This document shows positions 1-9,281 of a DNA stretch of 64,000 nt, one piece after another (within the stretch, counting starts at the first letter, position 1; every line of letters starts with the position of its first letter). The stretch is from Noviherbaspirillum autotrophicum. Its GTDB lineage: Bacteria; Pseudomonadota; Gammaproteobacteria; Burkholderiales; Burkholderiaceae_D. Where the stretch lies: positions 484,853-548,852 of the forward strand of contig NZ_JWJG01000028.1 of NCBI RefSeq assembly GCF_000818395.1. Direction: 5' to 3'. Position numbers and translations under genes: made by a program. A model generated the notes under the pieces. The model searched no databases and was not told the DNA's origin. It saw nothing but the letters and a program-made list of their open reading frames with translations.

Positions 1-832
1 AGCTGAGCATTTTCGTGAAAATTTCTTCGCGATTAAGCTCATTGAAATTCTCATGGTAATTGTCCGGATAAAAATGATATTCGAGCAGATCCGGATTGAT
101 GGTCTTTAGCATGGTCTCGGTTGCGCCTGCATCGGCCAGCTTGTCATTGCCTGCGACGACTGCGAACAGCGGATAACGCCACGCTGAAAGCTTACCGACC
201 AGTGCGGCCTGCGCCTGTTGCAGGGCATGGGCGAAGCGGAAGGTGACTTCGGTCGCACGCACATGGTCTTTCTCGTCCGCGAAATGGCGCGCCGTGATAA
301 TCGGATCGTGGGTCAGCACATTGGTCATGGACGCCAAGGGCACTTTCATCTTCGGAAAGAGCGCGGCCAAGACGGTGGAGAGTGAAACCAGCAGCTGGGG
401 CACCTTGATTGCGTTCACGTAGTAGGGCGAGGAAATGATGAAACCCTTGATGTCGTGATCACCGGCAAAACGATCCAGGCCGAGATGGGTCGCGATCAGT
501 GCGCCCATCGAGTGGCCCATCACGAAGATCGGCAGACCCGTGTAGTTACGCTTTACCCATTGCAAAAACAGCTCCGCATCATTCAGAAAACTGTCGAAGC
601 CGGCAATGTCGACACGCTTCTTGCGATCGTGGCCGATCATGTCATAGCTTACTGTCGCGATGCCTTTTTCGCGGAAATACAACGCCGGCGTCACATAGTC
701 GCCGGCATGCGCCATCCCTCCGTGCAGTGCGAGGATGACCGCTCGCGGCTGTTTGGGCTCCCAAATATGAATGCAGCGTTCAACATGGTCGCTGCATTTG
801 AGTGTCGCTAGCCTGTTCTCGGAAAATCTCAT
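1..832 (-). CDS. alpha/beta hydrolase, monoacylglycerol-lipase-like (3' end cut by window)
   Basis: The reverse strand is open from an ATG at 832 to the window edge, about 277 codons, so the C-terminus is missing. The reading contains the nucleophile elbow GHSMG, preceded by an HGG oxyanion-type motif near residue 34. Later come GNDKLAD (candidate catalytic Asp) and YHENFNE (candidate catalytic His). This order is that of serine alpha/beta hydrolases such as monoacylglycerol lipases and lysophospholipases. There is no signal peptide, so the protein should be cytosolic. The substrate cannot be told from sequence. It stands apart from the divergent metY gene. Confidence 0.88.
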   Translation of the reverse strand, partial: MRFSENRLATLKCSDHVERCIHIWEPKQPRAVILALHGGMAHAGDYVTPALYFREKGIATVSYDMIGHDRKKRVDIAGFDSFLNDAELFLQWVKRNYTGLPIFVMGHSMGALIATHLGLDRFAGDHDIKGFIISSPYYVNAIKVPQLLVSLSTVLAALFPKMKVPLASMTNVLTHDPIITARHFADEKDHVRATEVTFRFAHALQQAQAALVGKLSAWRYPLFAVVAGNDKLADAGATETMLKTINPDLLEYHFYPDNYHENFNELNREEIFTKMLS

Positions 833-1265
833 CGCATACTCCAAATTATGCATTCACACCGACGTCCCAACCGTGGGCCGGGCGCCTAATACTTGATGCT
901 ATGATAATGCCAAGAGCCTGCCCATCATGGAAGGCTGACGTACGAAGCCAAATGCTTATCCTCGGAGGGCACGAGCTCAGGCACATCGAAAAACTATCCT
1001 GAATCAAGGTTTTTCATCGTTCCTGATGCCGGGCATTGGCTTCTTGCGAAAGCGCGATTTAATTATCGCGCGTGGCTCTCGTATGCGTCCCGCTCCGCAC
1101 TCGGAACCGGCTCATCAAACAGCTTCGCTATGTAAGAACGGTGCGGCTGCGACAACGAGCCGAAGAGCGAGGGGCCATGAAAGCGAACAGAACGCGCCAT
1201 AGGCGCTCATGGCACATCGGCCATGCGCGCCTTACTGCGTGAATTCAATCATTCCAAGGAAAACA
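833..1265. other. intergenic region, divergent promoters expected
   Basis: No convincing gene lies here. It separates the divergent hydrolase and sulfhydrylase genes and must hold both promoters. A palindrome, GCGCGAT-6 nt-ATCGCGC, lies at 1052-1071 and a short GCGCC-ATA-GGCGC hairpin near 1193-1205. Either could be an operator or leader structure, but no known riboswitch was recognised. Confidence 0.4.
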
Positions 1266-2552
1266 ATGAAACTTGAAACTCTTGCAGTGCACGCCGGCTA
1301 CACACCTGACCCTACAACGAAGTCGGTGGCAGTGCCGATTTACCAGACCGTGGCCTATGCCTTTGATAGCGCGCAGCACGGTGCCGACTTGTTCGATCTG
1401 AAAGTCCCGGGCAATATCTACACGCGCATCATGAACCCGACCCAGGATATTCTGGAAAAGCGCGTTGCAGCTCTCGAGGGCGGTATTGGTGCGCTCGCCG
1501 TCGCGTCGGGCATGGCCGCCATCACCTACGCCGTACAGACCATCTGTGAAGCCGGCGACAACATCGTTTCGGCCAGCACGCTATACGGCGGCACGTATAA
1601 CTTGTTTGCCCACACACTGCCGCAAATGGGCATCCAGGCGCGCTTCGCCGACTCGCGCAAGCCGGAAAGCTTCGCACCGCTGATCGACAGCCGCACCAAG
1701 GCGATCTTCTGCGAATCGGTTGGCAACCCGCTGGGCAACGTTACCGACATCGCCAAGCTGGCCGACATCGCGCATGCGCACGGCATTCCCCTCATCGTCG
1801 ACAATACCGTGCCGAGCCCCTATCTGTGCCGTCCGTTCGAGCACGGCGCCGACATCGTCGTGCATGCGCTGACCAAATACCTGGGCGGCCACGGCAACAG
1901 CATTGGCGGCGCGATCGTCGACAGCGGCAAATTCCCCTGGGCCGAACACAAGGAGCGCTTCAAGCGGCTCAACGAACCCGACGTTTCCTATCATGGCGTG
2001 GTCTATACCGAGGCGCTCGGGCCGGCCGCCTATATCGGCCGCGCGCGCGTTGTACCGCTGCGCAATATGGGCGCAGCGATCTCGCCGATGAATTCCTTCC
2101 TCATCCTGCAGGGTATCGAAACGCTGGCACTGCGCATGGACCGCATCTGCGACAACTCGCTGGCGATCGCACGGCACCTCAAGTCGCATCCCAAGGTCGC
2201 ATGGGTGAACTACGCCGGGCTGGAAGACCATCCGGACCATGCGCTGGTGCAGAAGTACATGGACGGCAAGGCATCCGGCATCTTGTCCTTCGGCCTGAAA
2301 ACGGTGGACAAGGCCGATCCGCGCGCGGCCGGCGCACGGGTGCTCGATGCGATGAAGTTGTTTACGCGACTGGTGAACATCGGCGACGCAAAGTCCCTGG
2401 TCACCCACCCGGCATCGACCACGCACCGCCAGCTCAACGCGGAAGAACTGGCGAAAGCGGGCGTGTCGGAAGACATGCTGCGCCTGTCTATCGGAATTGA
2501 GCATATCGATGATCTGATTTCTGATTTGGATCAGGCACTGGCAGCGGCATAA
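1266..2552 (+). CDS. metY: O-acetylhomoserine sulfhydrylase (aminocarboxypropyltransferase), PLP-dependent
   Basis: The protein has 428 residues, the usual size of MetY. It should make homocysteine from O-acetylhomoserine and sulfide using pyridoxal phosphate. The Cys/Met-metabolism PLP fold shows an N-terminal [13 protein letters not shown] segment, YTRIMNPT, the cofactor-binding ASGMAA segment, and the Schiff-base lysine K204 in HALTKYLGG. The start at 1266 is preceded by AAGGA at about 1256-1260; an upstream in-frame ATG at 1209 has no ribosome site and adds residues unlike the family. cysK follows 79 bp downstream on the same strand, consistent with sulfide assimilation. A related gamma-lyase activity cannot be excluded. 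Confidence 0.92.
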   Translation: MKLETLAVHAGYTPDPTTKSVAVPIYQTVAYAFDSAQHGADLFDLKVPGNIYTRIMNPTQDILEKRVAALEGGIGALAVASGMAAITYAVQTICEAGDNIVSASTLYGGTYNLFAHTLPQMGIQARFADSRKPESFAPLIDSRTKAIFCESVGNPLGNVTDIAKLADIAHAHGIPLIVDNTVPSPYLCRPFEHGADIVVHALTKYLGGHGNSIGGAIVDSGKFPWAEHKERFKRLNEPDVSYHGVVYTEALGPAAYIGRARVVPLRNMGAAISPMNSFLILQGIETLALRMDRICDNSLAIARHLKSHPKVAWVNYAGLEDHPDHALVQKYMDGKASGILSFGLKTVDKADPRAAGARVLDAMKLFTRLVNIGDAKSLVTHPASTTHRQLNAEELAKAGVSEDMLRLSIGIEHIDDLISDLDQALAAA

Positions 2553-2631
2553 AATAACGTCGTACCAACAAAGGCGCCGGCTCAGGCAGGGCCGCGCGCC
2601 GACGCCGCTCGTATCGTCACAAGGAGATTTC

Positions 2632-3609
2632 ATGTCGCAATGGTTCGAAGATAACTCGCTGTCCATCGGCCGCACTCCGCTGGTGCGCCTGAATCGCATC
2701 ACGGAAGGCGCTGGCGCCACCGTGCTGGCCAAGATTGAGGGCCGCAATCCGGCATATTCCGTCAAATGCCGGATTGGCGCGGCCATGGTGTGGGATGCGG
2801 AAAAGCGTGGCTTGCTCGGGCCGGGCAAGGAGCTGGTCGAGCCGACCAGCGGCAATACAGGCATCGCACTGGCATTCGTCGCGGCCGCGCGCGGCATTCC
2901 GCTCACGCTCACCATGCCGGAAACGATGAGTATCGAACGCCGCAAGCTGCTGTTGGGTTACGGCGCCAAGCTGGTGTTGACCGAGGGGCCGAAGGGCATG
3001 AATGGCGCTATCGCCAAGGCGGAGGAAATCGTCGCTTCCGACCCGGACAAGTACGTGATGCTGCAGCAGTTCAAGAACCCGGCCAACCCAGCCATCCATG
3101 AGGCCACCACCGGCCCGGAAATCTGGGAAGACACGGACGGCAAGGTCGACGTCTTCGTGTCCGGAGTGGGTACCGGCGGCACCATCACCGGCGTGTCGCG
3201 CTACCTGAAGAAAACCCGGGGCGCCAATGTGGTGTCGATTGCGGTGGAACCCAGCGCTTCTCCGGTGCTGACCCAGACCCGCGCCGGCGAACCCTTGAAA
3301 CCGGCGCCGCATAAAATTCAGGGCTTGGGTGCCGGCTTCGTGCCAGAGGTGCTGGACATGAGCCTGGTGGATGTGATCGAAACTGTCAGCAATGAGGAAG
3401 CGATCGAGTGCGCACGCCGCCTGATCCGCGAGGAAGGCATCCTGTGCGGGATTTCCAGCGGCGCGGCAGTGGCGGCAGCATTGCGCTGGGCCAAGCGGGA
3501 CGAGAACGCAGGCAAGAACATTGTGGTGGTGTTGCCGGACTCGGGCGAGCGTTATCTGAGCTCGGTGCTGTTTGAAGGCATGTTCGACGCCAGCGGCATG
3601 CCGCTGTAA
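2632..3609 (+). CDS. cysK: cysteine synthase A (O-acetylserine sulfhydrylase)
   Basis: The 325-residue protein forms cysteine from O-acetylserine and sulfide with PLP. It follows the CysK pattern closely: [19 protein letters not shown] at the N-terminus, PLP lysine K45 in SVKCRIG, the substrate loop TSGNTG at 72-77, the phosphate-binding GVGTGGT loop, and [10 protein letters not shown] near the C-terminus. The SVKCR motif favours CysK over CysM. AAGGAG sits 6 bp before the ATG. It lies downstream of metY, and the two enzymes use the same sulfide. Confidence 0.93.
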   Translation: MSQWFEDNSLSIGRTPLVRLNRITEGAGATVLAKIEGRNPAYSVKCRIGAAMVWDAEKRGLLGPGKELVEPTSGNTGIALAFVAAARGIPLTLTMPETMSIERRKLLLGYGAKLVLTEGPKGMNGAIAKAEEIVASDPDKYVMLQQFKNPANPAIHEATTGPEIWEDTDGKVDVFVSGVGTGGTITGVSRYLKKTRGANVVSIAVEPSASPVLTQTRAGEPLKPAPHKIQGLGAGFVPEVLDMSLVDVIETVSNEEAIECARRLIREEGILCGISSGAAVAAALRWAKRDENAGKNIVVVLPDSGERYLSSVLFEGMFDASGMPL

Positions 3610-3615
3610 GACTGA

Positions 3616-3638
3616 TGTGGGGCACTTGGTGCCCCACA
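3616..3638 (+). terminator. hairpin after cysK, possible terminator
   Basis: A perfect 10-bp stem, TGTGGGGCAC / GTGCCCCACA, closes a 3-nt loop 6 bp after the cysK stop. No T-run follows, so it may stop transcription only weakly or protect the mRNA 3' end. Confidence 0.45.
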
Positions 3639-3842
3639 TGGCAGCGCAGTCATGTTGTTCTTATGCAGTAGTTTTGGAAGGGTGCAACTTACATCCTGAT
3701 GTCCGCGCGCCGCAAATTGATCTGGATCGCCATTGCGAAAAGGATTTCGGTAATTCATGCGCACCTCGCGCCTTGCCATAAGTGCAGCGATGTATCATGA
3801 CGATATCGTCGGAACGTGCAATGCAGAACGCGGAGGTATTCA

Positions 3843-4385
3843 ATGGACATTGAAAGCCGGACCCCGGTCCACTATGACGAAAAATCGATACGGCTGCACT
3901 GGATCACGGCGGCACTGGTGATCCTGCTGTGGTGTATCGGCATGACCATCGACTGGTTCGCGCGCGGTACGCCGCGCGTGACGATGCGCAGCCTGCACAT
4001 CGTGCTGGGCGTGACCCTCGGCGCGGTGATCCTGTACCGGATCTGGTGGCGCAGCAGTGGCGGCGTGCGCCTGCCGCCGGCCGAGACCGGGAGGCTGCAG
4101 ACCCTGGCGTCCGCCGTGCATTTCTTGCTGTATGTCAGCGTGCTCGCCGCCGTCTTGCTCGGCCTCGCCAATGTCTGGGTGCGCGGCGATACCATCTTCA
4201 ACCTGTTCACCGTGCCGAAATTCGATCCGACCAACAAGCCCCTGCGTGAAACGGTGGAAGAGTTGCACGAACTGGCGGCGCATTCGGTCATCGTGCTCGC
4301 CGCCGTGCATGCTGGCGCCGCGCTGGTGCATCACTACCTGTGGAAGGATCAGGTGCTGCGGCGCATGCTGCCCGCACGCCACTAA
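3843..4385 (+). CDS. cytochrome b561 family protein
   Basis: The 180-residue protein has four hydrophobic helices and the histidines expected of a di-haem cytochrome b561: RLHW near residue 18, SLHI near 54, VHFLLY near 94, and VHAG...VHHY near the end. Members of this family move electrons from quinol across the inner membrane; some oxidise superoxide. The start at 3843 has GGAGG at 3832-3836. It is a single gene facing the long Cache/CheW gene tail to tail. Confidence 0.88.
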   Translation: MDIESRTPVHYDEKSIRLHWITAALVILLWCIGMTIDWFARGTPRVTMRSLHIVLGVTLGAVILYRIWWRSSGGVRLPPAETGRLQTLASAVHFLLYVSVLAAVLLGLANVWVRGDTIFNLFTVPKFDPTNKPLRETVEELHELAAHSVIVLAAVHAGAALVHHYLWKDQVLRRMLPARH

Positions 4386-4401
4386 GTGCCGGCAGGGGCG
4401 C

Positions 4402-7014
4402 TCATGCCGCCTTGCCCACGGCGAGGCCGTCGTCGTGGAAATGATCCGCCTGCGTGATCAGGCGGTCGGCATCGACCAGCTTGAGCAGGGTCGGCAGCGA
4501 CGGATCGGCCAGGCAGGCAAACAGCTGCGCTACATCGATCGACTGGATCAGCAGCCGCCCGTCATTGGCCTTGATTACCTGCTTAACCAGCAAGCCGTCC
4601 GCGAGCGCGGCAAACGGCGTTGCCACGATGTGCGCCAGCGGGAATTCCGGTACGCCGTGCAAATCGTCCACCAACAAGCCCACGCACTGCGCGCCGTCGC
4701 GCACCACCACGACCTGGCAGCCATTGGCAAGCGGTGTCGGCTTGCCATGCATTAGATAAGCCAGGTCGAACACCCACACAAAACGCTTGTCCTCGCCTTG
4801 CTCCTCCAGCGCTAGCAGTCCGACGCGCTCGCGCCGTCCACCCATCGATACCGGCGAGATGGCCGATGCCGGGAAGGCCTGCTGCACGTGCTTGGCAGGT
4901 AGCGCGAACAGCGCGCCGTCGCTGAAGAAGGTGGCGTATTCCTGTCCGCCGGTCATTGCCAGGTCGGTTGCGATGGCGGTATCGGCGCGGTTCGCGCTGC
5001 TGCGTTCGCGCACTTCGCCAAACGGCGAAAACACCACGGCCAGCACGTCTTCCCGATAACCGTCGGACACCTTGAACTCGCGATAGCCATGGGACACCGT
5101 GCATCCCATCACGCAATAATGCCCGTCGTGCGCGACGATGCGCGACGCGCTGCTGCCGTTGGCGCGCTTGAGTAGCGCCGGGTCGACCTCGAGCTGCGAT
5201 CCGGCCGGACGCGCCGGATCGGTGGACGACAGCACGCGGCCGGCGCGGTCGATAAAAAACGCCGTGGCTCCCGCCTTGTCGTGCAGCGCGCCGCGCAGCA
5301 TCGCCGCAAATTCCGGCTCGGCATCGAACACGATGCCGATGCCGCCCACCACGCTGGTGTCGCGTGCCGGGTCGCGAATCGCCGCGTGGTAAACATAGGT
5401 CGGGCGGCCGCCGTACAAGGGCGTCGGCGCAAACGGCGTGACGTAGTACTCTTGCTCGCAGCGCAAGGCGCGCACCTTCGACAGCGTGTCGGCGTCGATG
5501 CTGCTGCCGATGACCGATACGCCGTTTTCGATCGGATTGGTGCTGGCAATGATCTCGCCGTTTTCGTCGTACACGAAAATGCGGGTGTACACGGTGTACA
5601 GCATGTGGATGTACTCCAGCACCTCGGTGACTTCGGCCAGCGTCTTGCTGCCGCGCTCGCGCGAAGACAGCGCGTTGCGCAGCTCCGGTGTCAACGCCCA
5701 CCAGCGGCAGTCGTCCGAGCGTTCGTACAGGTTGCGGTCGAGCAGATCGACCAGCAGATGCGATTCGAATTCCGCATCGCGCAGCCTCGAGGCGAGCACC
5801 GTCTCATACAGATCGCGGATCGATTGCGAAAACAATTCGTTGCTGCGGTTACCTGTCTCGCTGATCTGGTCGAGGATGGTTTTCAGCTTCAGCAGCTCGC
5901 CGCGCTGCCCGGCGGTCATCACTTGTCCGTTCCACACCACGCGGCGGATGGTGTCGGCCGCAGTCATGATCTCGAACAGCGGCGGGCAGAACGAACGCGC
6001 ATGCGACAGCAGGCCGTCGGCGAGGTCGCTGTCAAGTTCTGTGAGCGTGCACGCGTCGCCGTGGAAAGCGACATTGACCGGTACCATCACCTGCCCCTGC
6101 CAGCCGCGCGGCCCCAGGTAGCCCTGGTAGCCTGCGGCGCAAGAGGTGCTCACCAGGTATTCGCGCCCGCCATACAGCATCAACTGCGGCTGCGCTGCGC
6201 GGTTTACCGGCACGGTGGCGCCGAGCGGGATCCAGCGCTCGTCGGCGCTGGCGATCACGCGGTTGTCTGCATCCAGCAGCAGCATGTTGGAGCGGCCTTC
6301 CGGGTCGCGGTGCGAGCGGAAAATGCCCGCCATCTCTTCTTCGAAATGGAAGCACAGGCATAGCACGCCGACCGGCACGCCGCTGTCGGGATGGAGCATG
6401 CGGCGCGAATAGATCAACGCCTCCTTCTTGCCCGGCCGCAGGTCGCTGTGGCGGAAGGTTTCGACATAGGTGTCGGACGCGAGCGAGGCGGCGATCAGCG
6501 GGTCGGTGCTGCCTTCGAGCGGCGTGTCTTCATTGATCTGCACCAGCACATTGCCTGCGGTATCGAGCAGGATGATTTCGTCGTACACCGTATACTTGCT
6601 GCGATACGAGCGCAGCCGCAGCCGGATTGCGTCGGCGTCGTCGCGCAGGCCGGCGACGAACGCGCACAGCTCGCGGTCGGTTGCGAGAAAGCCGACGTCG
6701 GCGGTGCGCTCGTACAGGTTGCGCACCACGATGTCGATCACGTACTGCGCCTTGGTGCCGATCTCATCGAGCACATTGCCGACCTTTTCGCGCACCAGGC
6801 TGTTGACCAGTTCCTGCTCCAGCCGGGTGAAGCCGGCGCGGGTGGCGGCCATGGTCGGCAGGATCGCCTTGGCTTCGACCGGGCAGTTCATCTTGGCTGA
6901 CGCTTCGATCATGCGCCACATCAGGTTCAGTTCGCGCAGCGATTGTTCGCAGCGCATCACGTCGCGCATGTAGGGGAGGAAGGTATCGACCGGGAGGGCG
7001 GCGGTATCGCTCAT
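4402..7014 (-). CDS. soluble dual Cache-like sensor with C-terminal CheW domain
   Basis: The 870-residue protein has two similar sensory halves. Each contains a NLYER segment (NLYERTADVGFLATD near 110, NLYERSDDCRWWALTP near 430) followed by a Cache/PAS-like stretch (DEIILLDTAGNVL; TRIFVYDENGEIIAS). The last 150 residues resemble CheW (FALPAKHVQQAF, GLLVDDLHGVPEF), the adaptor that binds CheA and receptors. No signal peptide, transmembrane helix or receptor methylation helix is visible, so it should act in the cytoplasm. Start 7014 (MSDTAALP) is chosen because the upstream extension has no family character; no strong ribosome site is present. A role linking metabolite sensing to a chemosensory array is inferred. 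Confidence 0.78.
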   Translation of the reverse strand: MSDTAALPVDTFLPYMRDVMRCEQSLRELNLMWRMIEASAKMNCPVEAKAILPTMAATRAGFTRLEQELVNSLVREKVGNVLDEIGTKAQYVIDIVVRNLYERTADVGFLATDRELCAFVAGLRDDADAIRLRLRSYRSKYTVYDEIILLDTAGNVLVQINEDTPLEGSTDPLIAASLASDTYVETFRHSDLRPGKKEALIYSRRMLHPDSGVPVGVLCLCFHFEEEMAGIFRSHRDPEGRSNMLLLDADNRVIASADERWIPLGATVPVNRAAQPQLMLYGGREYLVSTSCAAGYQGYLGPRGWQGQVMVPVNVAFHGDACTLTELDSDLADGLLSHARSFCPPLFEIMTAADTIRRVVWNGQVMTAGQRGELLKLKTILDQISETGNRSNELFSQSIRDLYETVLASRLRDAEFESHLLVDLLDRNLYERSDDCRWWALTPELRNALSSRERGSKTLAEVTEVLEYIHMLYTVYTRIFVYDENGEIIASTNPIENGVSVIGSSIDADTLSKVRALRCEQEYYVTPFAPTPLYGGRPTYVYHAAIRDPARDTSVVGGIGIVFDAEPEFAAMLRGALHDKAGATAFFIDRAGRVLSSTDPARPAGSQLEVDPALLKRANGSSASRIVAHDGHYCVMGCTVSHGYREFKVSDGYREDVLAVVFSPFGEVRERSSANRADTAIATDLAMTGGQEYATFFSDGALFALPAKHVQQAFPASAISPVSMGGRRERVGLLALEEQGEDKRFVWVFDLAYLMHGKPTPLANGCQVVVVRDGAQCVGLLVDDLHGVPEFPLAHIVATPFAALADGLLVKQVIKANDGRLLIQSIDVAQLFACLADPSLPTLLKLVDADRLITQADHFHDDGLAVGKAA

Positions 7015-7577
7015 CGTCGTTTTTCTTGGTAAAGGGTGACATGCAGTGGCATTGCCGCTGTCCGGGTCGGACGGCGACTTGCCCCCTGAGCGGCACAAAT
7101 TAGTGCGCTGCAGCAATATTGCAATTAGCACGCCAGCCAATCCACTGGCGCGCTTCGACAAGACTTTCTGTTCAGTCTCGGCAAGCGGCGGCGGGGCTCT
7201 GAGCCTTTCAAAAATACAACTTTTTCTTTGTAAATCAAGGGCGATGGCTTACTGCATGGTTGTCACCGTCGATCGTGCAGGAGTTGCGCCAACCGTATCG
7301 CAACGGTGTTTTTCATGGCGAACAGCGTAGGGCACACGGCTGCTTGCGCACAAAAATAGTGCTTCATTGCAACTTTTTAGGGCGCGCCGCAGGTGCCAAC
7401 CTGCCGTGCAATGCAGAGCACAACGAAAATTCCTAAAAGATATATTTTGTTTGCATCTTTTAATCCACATGCTTAAAATTGCTCTTTATCAACGATTGCC
7501 AAACCGGTGCGCCTACCGGCGGACAGGGGGATGTCTTTCGCTTGAGCCCTTTTCAAACAGATCAGTAGGGAGTGTTC
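7015..7577. other. intergenic region between divergent sensor and hemerythrin genes
   Basis: No gene was recognised. The segment 7200-7500 is AT-richer than its surroundings and should hold both promoters. A weak hairpin with CCG/CGG arms followed by TTTTT lies near 7290-7315. A weak FNR-like sequence (TTGCT-4 nt-ATCAA, 7479-7492) was seen but is not accepted. Confidence 0.35.
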
Positions 7578-7988
7578 ATGAACATCGACAAGTTCAAGCA
7601 GCAGCATATCGAAATCCTCACGTGCATCGCGACATTGCGGGATCTGGTCAAGAGCGGGATCCGCGACAATGCCGCCGACATCTCCCGCATGATCATTGGG
7701 ATGAGTTCGACGATCAAGCTGCACCTCGCGGTCGAGGATACGATCCTGTATCCGGCGCTGCAGGCGACGAAAAATCCTGCGCTGGCCCGCATGGGAAAAC
7801 GGTTTCAGGATGAAATGACGAGCATCGCGCTGTCTTACCTCGACTTTGCGCGCCGCTGGAACACGCCGGCGACCGTGGCCGGCAACCCGGAAGAATTCCG
7901 CGCCGACGCCAACAGCGTGCTCAAGGTGCTGTACGAGCGCATGCGCAAGGAAGACACCGACTTTTACCCGGTCATCGAGGCCAGCTGA
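7578..7988 (+). CDS. hemerythrin-fold protein lacking most metal ligands
   Basis: The 136-residue helical protein has the hemerythrin HHE layout: His at residue 10, then HLAVEDTILYP with H49 and E53, and a C-terminal KEDTDFYP motif in the place of the last ligand helix. Only two histidines occur in the whole protein, whereas canonical hemerythrins use five for the di-iron centre. Oxygen binding is therefore doubtful; a regulatory or altered metal site is possible. GTAGGGA precedes the ATG at 7578. The HD-GYP gene starts 21 bp downstream, so the two are probably co-transcribed. Confidence 0.8.
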   Translation: MNIDKFKQQHIEILTCIATLRDLVKSGIRDNAADISRMIIGMSSTIKLHLAVEDTILYPALQATKNPALARMGKRFQDEMTSIALSYLDFARRWNTPATVAGNPEEFRADANSVLKVLYERMRKEDTDFYPVIEAS

Positions 7989-8009
7989 TTTCTCCCGCCT
8001 GGAACGACC

Positions 8010-9281
8010 GTGCCTACCCCCGCCGAGGAAATCGAGGTCAGCCCGTTTGACATGGTGCTTTGCCTGGCGCGCGCCATCGATTTCCTGCACCCGGCCGTGT
8101 CGGAACATCACCTGCGGGTCGCCTACGCGGCGTCCTGCGTGGCCGAGGAACTCGGCCTGAGCGGCGTGCAGATCGAGGATGTGCTGATCGCCGGCGCCCT
8201 GCACGACTTGGCGGCCGTCAGTTCGCCGGCCTGGGCCGGATTGCTGGAGGAAGCCCTGACGCAGGATTTGCTCAGCCGTACCCAGATAGCGCAGGAAGTG
8301 CACCGGCACGGCATGCAGGGCTATCTGATGCTGCGCGACTGCGTGCCGTTTGCCCAGGCCGCGCACGCCATTCGCTTTCATCATGTCGACTGGGATTTTG
8401 GCCGCGGCAGCGAATTCGGCGGCATCCCGGTTCCGCTATCAAGCCATATCCTGCGCCTGGCCGATCGCGTCGCGGTGCTGCCCGGCGACAGCGCCAATGT
8501 GCTGGCGCAGGTCGCGGACATGCGCGCGGCGGTGGCGGCGGGGCGCGACCGCCTGTTCCATCCGGACGTGGCGGACGCGTTCGACGTGATTTCGCACAAG
8601 GAGTCGTTCTGGCTCGACCTGACCAGCCGCCACAAGGAACGCATTCTCATGCGCCGCTTTGGCGGCGCCACCGTGCCGCTCGACCTGGAGGGCCTGCGTG
8701 CGCTGTCCAGAATATTCGGCAAGATCATCGACTACCGCAGCTCCTTCACCGCCACGCATTCGAGCGGCGTGGCCGCTGCCAGCGAAGGCCTGGCGACATA
8801 CCTGGGCCTGGCACCGCAGCAGCGCGGGATGATCGGCGTAGCCGGGTATTTGCACGACATCGGCAAGCTGGCTGTGCCGCCCGCGCTGCTGGACAAGCCG
8901 GGCCGGCTGACGGCGCAGGAGATGTTCGTCATCAAGCAGCATCCGTACTACACGCACCAGATTTTGTCGGCGGTGCCCGGGCTGGAGCAGGTTAATATCT
9001 GGGCCTCGCTGCACCACGAGCGTCTCGACGGCACCGGCTACCCGTTCCGCACGCGCGACATTCCGCTTGGCGCACGCATCATCGCCGTGGCCGACGTGTT
9101 TACTGCCATCTCCGAGGATCGCCCTTACCGGCGCGGCATGACGCGCGCCGAATGCCTCGCCATTCTCGACAAGCAGGTGTGCGACGGTGCGCTCGACGGC
9201 GATATCGTGTCGATCCTGCGCCGCGAGTTCGACGAAATCCAGCAGATCCGTAACCTTTCGCAGCAGATAGCCATCGCTTAG
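8010..9281 (+). CDS. HD-GYP domain protein, probable cyclic-di-GMP phosphodiesterase
   Basis: The 423-residue protein has two HD-type halves. The first (GALHDLAAV near 63, FHHVDW near 123) looks degenerate. The second is a full HD-GYP domain: GYLHDIGKLAVP near 280, HHERLDGTGYP near 336, ADVFTAISEDRPYR near 363. HD-GYP enzymes hydrolyse c-di-GMP to pGpG or GMP at a bi- or trinuclear metal site. No membrane segment or receiver domain is visible. GTG at 8010 is the likely start; ATG at 8052 is possible. It follows the hemerythrin-fold gene by 21 bp and shares its stop with the convergent diguanylate cyclase. Confidence 0.88.
   Translation: MPTPAEEIEVSPFDMVLCLARAIDFLHPAVSEHHLRVAYAASCVAEELGLSGVQIEDVLIAGALHDLAAVSSPAWAGLLEEALTQDLLSRTQIAQEVHRHGMQGYLMLRDCVPFAQAAHAIRFHHVDWDFGRGSEFGGIPVPLSSHILRLADRVAVLPGDSANVLAQVADMRAAVAAGRDRLFHPDVADAFDVISHKESFWLDLTSRHKERILMRRFGGATVPLDLEGLRALSRIFGKIIDYRSSFTATHSSGVAAASEGLATYLGLAPQQRGMIGVAGYLHDIGKLAVPPALLDKPGRLTAQEMFVIKQHPYYTHQILSAVPGLEQVNIWASLHHERLDGTGYPFRTRDIPLGARIIAVADVFTAISEDRPYRRGMTRAECLAILDKQVCDGALDGDIVSILRREFDEIQQIRNLSQQIAIA

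Noticed and set aside
1581-2945. Long minus-strand ORF opposite metY and cysK
   Set aside because: Antisense to two clearly recognised genes in a high-GC genome; no ribosome site and no domain features.
7479-7492. FNR-like sequence TTGCT-CTTT-ATCAA upstream of the hemerythrin-fold gene
   Set aside because: The core is TGC rather than TGA, and the position expected for a -10 is GC-rich.
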